Source: Syngnathus acus (Eukaryota; Chordata; Actinopteri; Syngnathiformes; Syngnathidae). Taken from it: a stretch of DNA of 64,000 nucleotides. Positions 8,746 through 20,300 of the stretch are shown here, piece after piece. The position numbers and the translations under genes were made by a program. The notes beneath the pieces were generated by a model. It was given only the letters and a program-made list of their open reading frames with translations. It did not search any database and was not told where the DNA came from. The stretch lies in contig NC_051088.1 of NCBI RefSeq assembly GCF_901709675.1, positions 25,581,193-25,645,192 of the forward strand. Reading direction: 5' to 3'. Position 1 is the stretch's first letter. Each line of letters begins with the position of its first letter.

Positions 8746-9430
8746 CTTCCAAACGCACACGCAGTTGGCAGAGTCAACAACAACAACAACAGCTGCCACA
8801 ACAAAAGTCATTGCTCATTTCCTTTGCTCATTCGATGGCTATTTTGGACGTGACGTGGCTGCACATGGCGAGCGCAAGAGAGTCTCTCCCCTGGTCAAAG
8901 AACAAGCGGGGAATAAAGACAACATCTTAATCTGGCTCCATTGGTTGCGGTGGTGCAGAATAGCAAGCAATTGGCTTGAGTTGTCATGGAGCTATTCTGC
9001 TCCAATATTGGACATCTCTCAATGGAAGGCAGCCACAAAAAAGACGAACGGAAAGGAATACCTGGCTGATCTCTGAAAAACTCTGAGATACAGCGCTTGC
9101 TTGACTCAAGTCATGATGCTGTACGGCACTTTGCAAGCGCAAGCAAATGAGCTGGAGATGCTGCTGCTGCTGCTGCTGCTGCTCTGCTGCTACTGCTGCC
9201 ATCCAGAGTACAGAAGCCAGAGTTACAGCTGGAGTGCTCTGAAACCTTTCCATTCTCTCTCTCTCCCTCACTACCGTCTTGTGGACACCAAATGGAACGT
9301 CACGTTGAGGCGGCGTACAGTACACCCCGCAATAGCGCGCATCCAGATGAGCTATGGGACGAGCACGCAAAATACGCAAGCCATGTCAGCAGCGCTATTT
9401 TGGGTTCTCTCACGTCAAACGCTCGCTCAC
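8746..9430 (-). other. Intron 6 of camta1
   Basis: This 685-bp intron contains a CTG-triplet cluster (9159-9197) and an AAC-triplet tract (8778-8792) just upstream of the exon 7 acceptor in the transcript sense, where it reads as GTT repeats in place of a pyrimidine tract. Confidence 0.85.
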
Positions 9431-9945
9431 CTCAGGATAGGACCACTCGGGAGAGTAGTCTGTGACCATGAAGAGGCGTCCGGCGGCCTGGAGCATGCCC
9501 AGAGCGCCGTGCGCCACGGCCGCCGACACCACATTCATGTAGGAGAGCGAGGCCGGCTCCCCGCCGTCGCAGCAGGGCTGAAGGCAGTGCTCGGAGGGGT
9601 TGTAGCCGCCACCCCTGGCGTCCTCCTGGCCTCCGCGGGGGCCGGCGGCATTCTGCCCCTCCGAGCCCTGCGAGGCCACCAGCTGCTGAGCGTACAGGCT
9701 CCCGCTTCCGTCCACCGAGATGAAGTCGTTGATGAGGTCCGAGAACTGGTTTCCAAAAGAGATGTCAAAGTGATCCAGGCTGATCTCCATGGCTGGCCCG
9801 GCCGCCGCTCCCGAGTTAGCCCCCAAGCCCTGGTGGCTGGCGACAGCGCTGTACAGTCCCTGGACCAAGCTGGCTCCCTGGAGGAGCTGCAACTGCAGCT
9901 GCTGCTGCTGCCGCTGCTGCTGCTGCAGTTGCTGCTGGTGGTGCA

Positions 9946-9976
<31 letters not shown>

Positions 9977-11709
9977 CGGCGAGCCACTGCCGCCGTCCCC
10001 GTTTCCATTGCAAAGTGGCAGACCTTCGCCCGCACTGTCGTTTCCGCCTCCCCCATCGGGTGCGTGCAAATAGTGCTCAGCGGCCCCTCCTTCTCCATTG
10101 CCTGCCATGCAGGCCGGCATCGGAGCGTCCGGCTCGAGCGGATTCTCGGCGCCATTTTCGGAGGTACTCCCGCTCGCCGGCTGCTCCGGACCCGTCACCT
10201 CCTCGTGCTGGTTGGCCAGGCCGGCGAAGGTCCCCTGGTACTGTAGCAGCTGCAAGGATCCAGTTTGGCCGCCGCTGTCGGTGGGTGAGCCTCCATTGCA
10301 GTTGGCTCGATGCTGCTGCTGGTGGTGGTGGTGGTGGTGGTGGTAACCGTTACGAGCGGGAGATTCGGTCTTCACCGCGCGCAGCCCCAGATAAGCGGCA
10401 GGTTCGTGGGAGCTGTGCTCCATCGGCTGTGTTTTCTGGCCCATGCAGGACCTCCCCCGCTGAGCCTGGCCGGATTGAGGAGCATCCTGGAGGAAGAAAC
10501 CGGGCAAACGGTTCTGGTGTGGCACGTAAGGCCCAGACATGGCTCGAGCGTAGCTCAGCGCCGAAGCGCCGGAGGCGTAGTCCCGCTTGGCGTCAATAGC
10601 GCTAAAGTCCATTTGCTCCAGGGTGGTGCTGGGACTTAAAGCGCCACCCGAAGGAAGCAAGGATCCCGCGGGGGCCAGCGTGAGGCCCTCCCGAGCGGAA
10701 GCGGCACAGGGCGGCACGGACACGCCGTTGACGAGCGCCCCGTGCACCCGGTAGCCGCTCTCCTTGGCCAGCTGCCGCTCAAAGGAGGTGTCTTCAGTCT
10801 TGATGTTCTTGACTACGGCCGGGCTGAAGACGTATCCGTTGGCAGTCACGGAGGGAGAGCTCCGCAGAGTGCCGTCGGTGGCCCCGCAGGAGGAGGGGCC
10901 GCAGTTTGCTTCCGTCTTCATTGCACTGCCTCCGTAGGTCTGGCCTTGTTTGGGGTTGTTCAGGAAGCAGTCGGGGTCAAAGCTCATCGTGGTTTCCGGG
11001 ACCTTGATGCTTCCAGAGTCCAGACTGCTGGAGAGAGCCAGTTCCTGGGAAACGCCAGCTGCCGACAAGATGGAAAGACCGTCGCCCGGCGCGTCGCCCG
11101 CCGCGCCGCCCGGCGCGTCGCCCGCCGCGTCGCCCAGCGCGTCGCCCGCCGCGTTGCCCGGCTCCCCCGCCGCTCCGCCCAGGAAAGCAAACTTGTGGCC
11201 GTCCGAGGTCACCGCGAGCACGGAGCCCCGGGAGCCCCGGGAGCTCCGGGAGCCCCGGGAGCCGGCGGCGTCTGCGCCCAGGAGGGTGGGAGAGGCGCTG
11301 TAGGCGGGCTCTCCGCCCACTTCTGACATGAAGACGGCGCGGGGGAGGTCGGACACGACGGAGGCCACGTGACTCATCGCCGTCACCGCCGGGCTGTCGG
11401 CCACGTCGGGCTCGCTGTTCAGCCCGCTGCTGATGGGCACGGGCGAGTTCTGGGTGGTGTCGGGCACCTCCACCTGGTTGCTGGAGGACACCTCGGTGCT
11501 GTTCTGATGCAGCAGGACGGGCTTGTGGACTTTGCCGTTGCGTTTCTCCCTGGCGCTTTTGGTGCCGTGCTCGGTTTTCCCTTCGGACACGTCGTTGTTT
11601 TGCACTTCGGAGTGAGCGCTGCTGTAGGCTCCCGTGCGGGGGTCCACCTTGGGGGAGATGATGCGGTGCTTGGCGCTGTTGCATTTGTGGTGCACGCTGC
11701 TACCGGCAC
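9431..11709 (-). CDS. camta1: CAMTA1 exon 6: large transactivation exon with Gln and His tracts
   Basis: This 2279-nt exon encodes fragment residues 191-950. It is the giant exon typical of CAMTA1 and carries the activation region. Conserved landmarks in order are HHKCNSAKHRIISPK, VHKPVLLHQNSTEVSSSNQV, ETTMSFDPDCFLNNPKQGQT, the block around STTLEQMDFSAID, ISLDHFDISFGNQFSDLIND, and FMVTDYSPEWSYPE at the start of the TIG domain. Between them the sequence is low-complexity: GDA/GDAA repeats (11083-11160), SRGS repeats (11220-11270), seven His plus three Gln (about 10311-10344), and a Gln-rich run (9885-9978). The acceptor is ccccag|GTGCC and the donor CCTGAG|gtgag. A Met codon three codons downstream of the acceptor is an internal residue, not a start. 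The long antisense reading frame across this exon is a composition artefact. Confidence 0.96.
9885..9978 (-). repeat. Gln-rich CAG/CAA tract inside exon 6
   Basis: Imperfect CAG-class triplets in the coding strand encode a run of about 30 residues dominated by Gln, with His, Leu and Arg interruptions, just before the LLQGASLVQGLYSAV block. Reading frame is kept throughout. The repeat interruptions suggest slippage in steps of three. Human CAMTA1 has no tract this long at the equivalent place, as far as I recall. Length polymorphism is likely but cannot be seen from one sequence. Confidence 0.9.
11083..11160 (-). repeat. In-frame GDA-type repeat in exon 6
   Basis: Alternating 12- and 15-nt GC-rich units encode Gly-Asp-Ala-(Ala/Leu/Pro)-Gly repeats in the activation region. 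The reading frame is preserved. It is not a part of CAMTA1 that I recognise as conserved. Confidence 0.9.
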
Positions 11710-11940
11710 CTGGGGTGGGCCGACAGGAAAGCAGGCAACGGATTTAGGGAGGACAAGAAGAGGGAAAAGCAACAACAAATTGGAGGCCTCTACTCTTGCG
11801 GCCTTTCATGGCAGACATTGGCAATATGAGATGCTTCATGACAGCAGAAGAATCTGACACCAGAGAAGCGAGTCAGCTCAGCTCAGCTCAGCTCAGCTCA
11901 GCTCAGTCCTGCCCGCTCGCTCGCTCGCTCAAGCCCTTAC

Positions 11941-12081
11941 CCGGCGAGCCCGTGCAGAGGCAGTTGTGAGTCCGGGGAGGTGGCTTAGCTTGGTGGCTGT
12001 CCAGTATCTGCTGTACCAGCTGCTCCACCGAGAAGCCGGAGCTGCCGTTCCCGTTGCTGCAAGTCCACTTGATGCCATGAA
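11941..12081 (-). CDS. camta1: CAMTA1 exon 5: linker after CG-1
   Basis: This 141-nt exon encodes fragment residues 144-190, starting FHGIKWTCSNGNGSSGFSVE, then QLVQQILDSHQAKPPPRTHN and CLCTGSP, plus the first base of a Gly codon. It follows the CG-1 domain and is well conserved in CAMTA1. The borders are cccggcag|TTCATGG and TCGCCGG|gtaag. Read with exon 6 it gives Gly-Ala-Gly-Ser-Ser-Val-His-His-Lys-Cys, which matches the family across the junction and fixes the exon 6 acceptor. Confidence 0.96.
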
Positions 12082-12374
12082 CTGCCGGGAGAGACGAGAA
12101 GCAGACACACATGTCAGAGCACGCTCCGAGCCTGCTCACAGCGAGCCCGCTTTCGTCGCCCCCGTTTGGAAAAGAAAGCAATATTTAGATGGAAAAAAGT
12201 TGTTTTCCGTAGTACGCACAATGGACAATGTAAGAAAATGTCCCTTTGACAAACTGAGTGACGACTTGTGCTCAGCTTCTTCTTGTATTTGTAGCAAGTG
12301 AGCTTGCTCACAGAGTCTGCAGGCAGGCAGGCCGGCAGGCGGGCAGGCAGGCCGGCAGGCAGGCAGGCCGGCGG

Positions 12375-12421
<47 letters not shown>

Positions 12422-13549
12422 CCACGCAGGCAGGCAGGCAGCCACGCAGGCAGGCAGGCAGCCACGCAGGCAGGCAGGCAGCCACGCAGGCAGGCAGCCA
12501 CGCAGGCAGGCAGCCACGCAGGCAGGCAGCCACGCAGGCAGGCAGCCTGCCAGTTTCAGTGTCTCATGGCTGGTGCCGCTATCAAAGAGAACCACTAGAG
12601 GGTAATGTTGCGCCACGGCACAGCCTACTCAAGTGCGACTTCCCCTCCCCTCCCTTCCCCTCCCCTCCCTTCCCCTCCCCTCCATTCAGGGAGGATAGAA
12701 AGAAGGGAAAAGACAGAGCATGAGTATTTCATTTTTTTGTCTCTCTGCACTTTATGGATCCCTTTCGAGCATCCCGGCCAGCAGCGGGAAGGCGTCGCCC
12801 TCCTTGTCCCAACAACTTCCAAAGTTAATGACTTAAGGCCTTGGCGCATATGGTGCTTGCTTTTACACAGATGCAGTGAACACCGTAGGCCGTTGTTGCT
12901 GGGCAGCTTTATGCCCTAAAGTGACGGGAAGCGGAGCAGTGCGCAGCCGAGGACAGGGATGTAGACAAAAGCTCAGGGACGATGGCCGAAGGCTCCGCTT
13001 TCGCTGGCCGACCGACCGCAGCACTAATCATTGCTCGCTGCAAGAAAGTCATTGGCTGTGCCGCACCCTTCCCCTAAATCACAGACGCACGAGAGCTTGG
13101 TCCCGGTTGGACCATTAGCATCCTGTGAAAGACTCTGACCTTTTCCACAACATCCCCCCCAGTCTTTGGGAAGCCAAGACATTGAGCCTCGAATCTGTAA
13201 AGATGATAACAATCTAGGGGGGTGGGGCTGGGGGGCAATGGGAACTTTCTGCTGCTAACGTGACTCACTGGCCAAGCCGATGTGACGTCCTCCCGCGCCT
13301 TGGGAGGGATGCCGTCGGTCGGTCGGTCGGTCGGTCGGCCCCGTGGCGCGCCGCCGCCGCCCTTTGACCCGCGAACGGCTCCACGCTCCCAATCGACGGC
13401 CACAGATGCTCTCCGGCCATCGGCTAATAGGAGCAGACAGCGACTCCGCGGAGCAAACGGATGCCTCGGGCCCGAGAGCCTCGCGAGCGCTCGGGATGAA
13501 AAGTGGCACACGCGCGTGGCACTTTGTGAGCGCACAGCAAAAGACTCAC
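12082..13549 (-). other. Intron 4 of camta1
   Basis: This 1.47-kb intron contains the CAGG/CAGCCACG compound array (12319-12546), a CCCTCCCTTCC block (12640-12690) and GGTCGGTCGGTC units (13314-13338). The rest is unique sequence with no exon visible. Confidence 0.87.
12319..12546. repeat. Compound CAGG microsatellite with CAGCCACG variant units
   Basis: A CAGG array with CCGG/CGGG interruptions passes into regular 12-16-bp units of CAGG and CAGCCACG. In the pre-mRNA of camta1 this reads as CCUG with CGUGGCUG interruptions. The same two-part structure recurs at 47.4-47.9 kb. Confidence 0.95.
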
Positions 13550-13703
13550 ACATGGGTTTGAGCTGGCCGATGAGTTCCTCCTTGGTCCATTTGGCCCACT
13601 CCTTCTTGTCTGTGTTGATGGAACACAGGATGGGGCCGCAGGGTTTGCCGCAATCCTCGATGGCCGGCACGTTCAAATAGTGGACCAGCACAATGTCCGG
13701 ATT
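13550..13703 (-). CDS. camta1: CAMTA1 exon 4: end of CG-1 domain
   Basis: This 154-nt exon encodes fragment residues 93-143, from NPDIVLVHYLNVPAIEDCGK through SINTDKKEWAKWTKEELIGQ to LKPM, plus one base of a Phe codon. It completes the CG-1 domain. The acceptor is gtctccacag|AAT. The donor is CCCATGT|gtgagt; an earlier GT two bases upstream would break the frame with exon 5, and this one restores Phe-His-Gly-Ile as in the family. The fit to CAMTA1 is essentially complete. Confidence 0.96.
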
Positions 13704-16108
13704 CTGTGGAGACAACACGGATGAGATCATATGCGCGGCGGGCGTCATTGACTGCCAATCGATGACGAAAAGAATCAAAACATTTCCAAATGTACTGTGA
13801 CGGCCTCCGATTACGAGCGCGCGTCTCTGGTGGTCAGCGTTTGTCTTTTGCACCTCCTTCCCAACCCTTCCTCCCGCCCTCCCTCCGTCGGTCGGACGGA
13901 CGGACGGAGAGAAGTTCGCTAATTGCCAGCGGAGTCCCGCCCAGTGTTTGGTGGCTCATGGCGGTCGCCTTCCTTCACATACCAAATGGAGGCAGACATC
14001 GCCACCATTCACAGTTTGAAAAGCTGAGCACGAAAGAAGTCGGTGGCGTGGTAGCCAGGCAACAGCTTTTCTCTGGAACCCACGCACTTGCGGCGAGCCG
14101 TCAGCCGCCGCCGCCTACCTTGTCCTCGGGTCAGCAACCTTGTTCTACGCGACCGCACGAAGGAGGACTAACCGAGCCCGTGCAGGCGGGACGTCGAGCG
14201 AGCTGCACGAGACGCATCTAAAAGCGCCCACAACTAGGGCTTGAAAGCCCGCCAAAGCAGAAAGCGCTGACATTCTTTCAATCCGGACTAGATACGAAAA
14301 AACGGAAGCGGTCACATTCGGCATGGAAGCAAAAGTCGAGAGGGAGGGAGGTAGGCGCGTGTGTTGCCGTCTGTCTCTCTGTCTGTGTAGATGCATTGTT
14401 GCCGTGCCACACGGAATCCCAAATCCAGCGTGTGTTTGTTGGTTGGCGCGTGGAGAAGGAGCTTACGGAACGGCCATGAGTTGTGCTTTGCGTGGCGTGG
14501 CGGCACGGCACCTCTGCACGGGGGCTTGACGGTGGAAATGAAGACGGCGGCATTCGGAGGCGCGCGGTGACGGATCCTACGGTGTGCTGCGGGGCGCCGC
14601 TCGTTTGGAGCCTTCTGTTGTTCGGGTTGCTGCGCCCTTCACAGCTCGCCCACAAACACGGCTGCTTATTTCAAGGTCAAGCGCTTCAATGAGAGACTTC
14701 CCGCTTGCCAACGGCTGGCTGGCTGGCTGCCTTTTGGTGCGTGGGGGCGGCTGGCAAACGCCTCGCCACACACAATCACACACGTAGACACGCACATGCC
14801 TCCAAACAAATAGCCCGAAGCGCTTGTCTGGCGAGCAGTGTGATCCATAATGTGAATGTGATTGCGCTTCATTAGGCTAGCTATCTTGAGCAGCGCTTCA
14901 GCTGCTCAGTCCATTCCTGCGTTTCCCTCGTTACCGTTGCGGCGTTGCACTGTGCGGGTTGCTGGCCCATCCGGCCTGAACAGGCGATTGTGATTTAGGA
15001 GACAGCCAGACTCACAACTTGGCTCACAATTGGGAGAAGCTCACTGAGCAAACTTTCCACTTTCACGCTGTACGTCGGTCCCAAGTGAGATGAGGCTGAC
15101 AAAAGCCCATCAGGAGGCCACAGGCACGCCATCACGGCCCGCCTACACGGCCCGCCGTCTCGACCCGCCGTCGTGGCCCACTGTCCCGGCCCGCCATCAC
15201 GACGTGCCATCGGGGCCCGTTACGGTCGGCCATCACCACCGCCGTGTGTAATCTTGACTAAACGGCCAGGTGACATCCATCCGTTCTCAAAGGACACCCT
15301 GAACCGGTCGCAGTCCAGGTGACAAAAGAAGGAAAAGGCACCTTGCGAGTCCTCTGAAATGAATTTTCACTTTGGCTCGGCCCGCCAATACTCTCTTGCC
15401 CCCCTCCCACCTCCGGACCTTTCCCCTCGCCCGTCTGCTCGTTTCCATCTCTTCCTCCAGGGAAGGGACGACGGCGGCGCCATTCATTTGTGGCTGAAAA
15501 AGCCAGCCTATGTCGTCACCGTGCCTTTCCGCTCCATCGCTTGGGCTCTCAGTCATGTCCGTGTCAACCGCGGCAGCTCTGATTTGTTTGCGGCGGGCGA
15601 CGAGGCGCGCTATCTATCTGTGTGCCTCGCTCGACCTGTGCCTGCGGACTCCAGAGGGGAGAGAGAAAGAGCGCTGGCTGCCGGCGCATTTCCAAACAAG
15701 GAGTCACCGTGCTAAAATGTGTCCAACTCCCTCCACCGTGATCAATTGCACACTGAACCACAACGAGCTACACCGATTGTGAGCGGCAACAGAAAACGAG
15801 TGACCCCCGCCCGCCCGCCCGCCCGCCTCTTCGCCTGGAAATGCACGCGCGTGAAGATGCGTGTGCTCAACACGCACACACACATATGCACCCGCAAGAC
15901 ATCGACAAAATGACAGCGGCGCTGGACTCGGGCCCGATTATTATAAGTGGGATGAATACGCTTTGGGAGCTCGCTTTGGCATGAACACGCAAACGGTGTC
16001 TCGTGTCAGCTCCAGAAATGATGAAATGGTTTCCTAGCAACATGTGCTATGTGTGCAGGCCACATGAAAACTAGAAAAAGATGCTGCTGTGCCACACAAT
16101 CAAAGAGT

Positions 16109-16406
16109 GAAGGAGTGAGTGAGTGAGTGAGTGAGTGAGTGAGTGAGTGAGTGAGTGAGTGAGTGAGTGAAGGAATGAGTAAGTGAGTGAGTGAGTGAGT
16201 GAAGGAATGAGTGAGTGGGTGAGTGAGTGAAGGAGTGACTGAAGGAATGAGTGAGTGAGTGAGTGAGAGTGAGTGAGTGAGTGAGTGAGTGAGTGAGTGA
16301 GTGAGTGAGTGAGTGAGTGAGTGAGTGAGTGAGTGAGTGAGTGAGTGAGTGAGTGAGTGAGTGAGTGAGTGAGTGAGTGAGTGAGTGAGTGAGTGAGTGA
16401 GTGAGA
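16109..16406. repeat. (GAGT)n microsatellite, about 300 bp
   Basis: More than 70 GAGT units, with AAGG/AATG interruptions in the first half and a long pure second half. It encodes open frames on both strands only because it lacks stops (THSL repeats). Confidence 0.97.
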
Positions 16407-16445
16407 TAAACAGTGCGCATTAGAGAAAGATGGCAGGCTTTATGG

Positions 16446-16492
16446 CAGGGGTGCCCAAACTTTTTATATATATATATAATTGGGCACCCCTG
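16446..16492. mobile_element. Short palindrome resembling hAT transposon terminal repeats
   Basis: A perfect 13-bp inverted repeat (CAGGGGTGCCCAA and its complement) flanks a 21-bp AT-rich core. CAGGGGTG at a terminus is typical of hAT-superfamily terminal inverted repeats. The 8 bp on either side (CTTTATGG and CTTTGGGT) match at 5 of 8 positions, as a decayed 8-bp target duplication might. It could be a minimal hAT-derived MITE or a chance hairpin. Confidence 0.5.
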
Positions 16493-17752
16493 CTTTGGGT
16501 GAAGTCACCAGTATCCATCGTCATGAATAGCTTATGAGCAGATCATGAAGAGAGAAAAGGAAAGCCAATTGACAGCGTGGCACTTCCTCCAGCGGTCGGT
16601 CGGTCGGTCTGCGGGGGCAGCATTGACTGAGTAGCTCCTCTGACAATGAAGGTCACGGGAAGAGCTCGTCACAGCTCGGTGAGCCAACCTGCTGGGAATA
16701 CATCGGCCCCGTAGACACGCTTCTTGCAAACGTGAAGCGGTGGGTGCCGCAGGCCGGGCGTTTGCGCAATCGCCAAAGCGTGGCTTCTCGTTCCAAATGT
16801 GATGCTGCCTTTTCGCTCCTTTCGAATAAGAGAGCGAGAGAGAGAGAGACAGAGAGAGAAAAGCCGGCGCGAGATCAGGCGAGCAGGGGGTTGCAAAATT
16901 GCCGCACTGTACAACGAGGACTAGCAAAATCTTAGGGGCTCAGAGGTTGTTGGTTTTTTTTGCGATAAAACCATTCAATGGCGTAACATGTCCTTATTTA
17001 ACCGCGAGTGTGGGATGCAATCGCGTGTAATAGCAAGCATGTGTGTTTGTTGAAATGCATGTTGGGGACATGGCTCAGCCAAACTGCGAGGTGGCAAAAA
17101 AAAAGAAAAAAGAAAGTGTACTATCTCTGTTCGCCAGCTGCCGCAAAGAGGAGTCCCAAAACAGGCGTGAGACTGTGACAGAGACGGAGCGACCGCAGCC
17201 TCCTGCTAGCCAAATAGGAAATTAATTGAGACCATCAATATCGTATTAATCATTAAAGCCCAGGTGCTGAGGCAGCACTTTGCTGGCTCTTCTTCTATTG
17301 GCAGTGCTTGCGCGCGCGTGCACACGCACACACGCACGCACGCACACACACACGCACAAGTTGAACGTGCTAAAGTGAAACCAAGTGAAGTATGATGTTT
17401 TTGCCAGGAGCCTTTTTTAAAGGACACAATGCGCAAAAACAAGCCGAGCGTCACGTCAAGAGAAGGGCAAGGAGGGTTGGGTCGGGACAGCGGCGAGGTT
17501 CCGATAAGAGCACCGAAAGACAGATGACAGCGCATGTTCGACGGAGAGCTTGGCCAATTAGGAGCGAGCAGCGCAGCACGTACAAACTTGACAGGTCGCC
17601 TGGCCGGCCCTCATTTCAGGCGGCAGCTATCTAATTGCCACTCTCTGATTTCTCCCATAACGCGGCTGGCTCGGAATCCCGCAGACAGCGTGCCGTGTAA
17701 ATCCCCAACCGCATTGGGAGAGCCCAATCATTTGGAGGGGAAATAATTACAG

Positions 17753-17778
17753 GCAGGGCAGGGCAGGGCAGGGCAGGG
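17753..17778. repeat. (GGGCA)n short array
   Basis: Five GGGCA units in intron 3. Confidence 0.9.
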
Positions 17779-17885
17779 AAGAGGAGCAGCCATCAATCGT
17801 GCAACACCGACAGCGCCTTCGCTGGAAAGCGGCTCACCCCGCAAGCCCAGGCTCCATTAGCAATAGATAGTCTGGGGCCCGCCGC

Positions 17886-17922
17886 CTGCCTGCCTACCTG
17901 CCTGCCTGCCTGCCTGCCTGCC
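17886..17922. repeat. (CCTG)n short array
   Basis: About nine CCTG units with one CCTA. The orientation is opposite to the CAGG array at 22161 in the same intron. Confidence 0.93.
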
Positions 17923-18578
17923 TCATTTGTTTGCATCAATAATACATTCAAAGGATTTACGTATCTCACATGCAAATGAGCGCGCATTCTCCCGTCCAAG
18001 AGGCCGGAAAGACGAGCAGACGTGGCGCAATCCCGCATCGGGTTGGGCACCGGCCATATTTAACGCGGGCCAAGGCGCGAGCCACCAAATGTCAAATGGG
18101 CGCCTGCCGGCCACACCTGGATAATTGGAAAAAAAGGGAGCGCCAGAAGCATTCACGCTTTGAGGACTCTGATAAGGAGTCAAAGAGCAGATCAGCGTGG
18201 GCGGGTCGGGGGCTGCCCAACGCTCTCTATTCACGCCAACTGGAATCCTGCTAACAGTCTGGACGCTTTCATTCACTTTCTACGCTGGACCATTTCAAAA
18301 AGGCCTGGATACAAATGTCCTGCCTCATATGTGATGAGTCAGCAATAGAAGTTGTGTCTTTGCTGCAAGGGTGCTGCGGGGCAACGGAGATGGTTCTGCT
18401 TTCATCTTACTGTGGAGGACGGAGTGGATGAGGGGAGGGGAGGGGAGCGGAGCAGGACGGGAAGGGGAGGGGCGCTACGCAACATCCCCGACATGAATCA
18501 ACCAAAAGTGGCTGCCAATAAGAGCGTCAACAGCACTGCTTTGAGTGTTTGCTCAGAAACGCCTGAAGCCACAGCAGC

Positions 18579-18590
18579 CAGCCAGCCAGC

Positions 18591-18632
<42 letters not shown>

Positions 18633-18633
18633 C

Positions 18634-18683
<50 letters not shown>
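18579..18683. repeat. (CAGC)n microsatellite
   Basis: About 25 CAGC units with CCGG and CACC interruptions. Confidence 0.96.
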
Positions 18684-19895
18684 CGCAAACAACAGAAGCA
18701 GCCCAGAGACACACAGCGCCTTCCTTGGCTTTTATGCGCTCATTTCACAAGATGTAGTGGAGGAGGTTGGAGAGGAGAATCCCAGCGTACCACCCCAACA
18801 GGCCTTTTCTTTAGCTGCGGGCGACCCACACCATCATCATCATCAATCATCATCATCATCATCATCACCGTAGCTCCCGCGCTGGCCGCAGAGCTCGTCC
18901 GATGACAAACGGATGCACAGTCGCCGCCACTTTCTGCACGAGCGACCGAGGTCACGTTGTCACCACGCGCTCGGCTACTCGCCGTCCTCTCTCGCGTAGC
19001 TCGGCGGGGATACCGAGGGCAGCGAGGAGAGAAAATCAATAGCGCACGTCAGCGCAAAGCCAAATCAGCTGCAGTTTGCAGCTTGATCCGCATACTGGAC
19101 GCTGAATCGTAAAAAAAGAGGCAAACAAAAACAGAAGCAAACGGGAGCCGCCAAAAAAGGAAAGCGAGGCCAGCCCAGGCCACACTTGTCTTTGGCGGGC
19201 ATCCCGCTCGCCCGCCTGACATATGCTCCGTGGATTTGCGTCGTGTGCTCTCAAAATAGTCGGCTGGAAGCAGGAAACTGGAGCCAGGCTGTTTGTTGAT
19301 AAGAGGCATGCGAGCAGAACCGTCAGCTCGTGACAAGACCGACTTCTGCGGCCGGCCTCGGTTTCCACGCGTCCGTAGGAGTCAAAGGAGACGAGAAAGC
19401 CAGGGCTTCGTGTGCGCTCAATATGACATCTACCCAGATGAAGAAAAAAAATGCTTCTGGCTTGGCACACAAGGCTCAACGCGCCCTTGTAGTTTTTTCT
19501 TTGCTATCCCCCGCTGAGTGAGAATGATGGAAAAAAACAAACAAAAAATGCCAAGTTGCAGCTGAACGGATGGATCACCATAAATATCCAGAGGGAGGTG
19601 TTGAGCATTAAATGTGTGTACGGCGACAGGCAGGCAGGCAGGCAGGCAGCAGCCAAACACATTGCATTCTTGTTATTCTTAATGAAATGGCAGCGAGTCA
19701 GCCGGGACCCGCTTCCTCTGGCAAATTGACTCGCTCGGCCCCATATCTTTTGCACAAACGCGCCTTGAAACCTCCACAGAGGAATAAGAGCAGAGGACAA
19801 CCTCAATGGAAAGGGCCAATTAGCGTCATTGCAATCAGAGCCGCGTCGACACCAGCCAGCCAGCCAGCCAGCCGGCCGGCCAGCAATTTGAGACG

Positions 19896-20300
19896 GCAGA
19901 AGGCAGAGCGCTTGCTTCCGAGCGCCGGCTTCCGCCCTGCAGAAGGCAGAGCGCTTGCTTCCGAGCGCCGGCTTCCGCCCTGCAGAAGGCAGAGCGCTTG
20001 CTTCCGAGCGCCGGCTTCCGCCCTGCAGAAGGCAGAGCGCTTGCTTCCGAGCGCCGGCTTCCGCCCTGCAGAAGGCAGAGCGCTTGCGTCCGAGCGCCGG
20101 CTTCCGCCCTGCAGAAGGCAGAGCGCTTGCTTCCGAGCGCCGGCTTCCGCCCTGCAGAAGGCAGAGCGCTTGCTTCCGAGCGCCGGCTTCCGCCCTGCAG
20201 AAGGCAGAGCGCTTGCTTCCGAGCGCCGGCTTCCGAGCGCCGGCTTCCGCCCTGCAGAAGGCAGAGCGCTTGCTTCCCAGCGGCGGTTTCTGCACTGCCC
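19896..20300. repeat. 43-bp minisatellite, about nine copies
   Basis: Copies begin with GCAGAAGGCAGAGCGCTTGC at 19896, 19939, 19982, 20025, 20068, 20111, 20154, 20197 and 20254. The period is exactly 43 bp except for one copy carrying an internal 14-bp duplication (20197-20253). The last copy is diverged. Copies 1-8 are almost identical. Because 43 is not a multiple of three, the array opens several long but spurious reading frames on both strands. Confidence 0.97.

Noticed and set aside
9101-10246. 381-codon open frame on the plus strand opposite exon 6
   Set aside because: It is the antisense shadow of the GC-rich, Gln-coding exon. It shows only Leu/Val low-complexity sequence and no family match.
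11640-11695. ATG near the 5' end of exon 6 as a translation start
   Set aside because: The homology continues upstream through the acceptor into exon 5 in frame, so this Met-like position is only where the open frame happens to be counted from.
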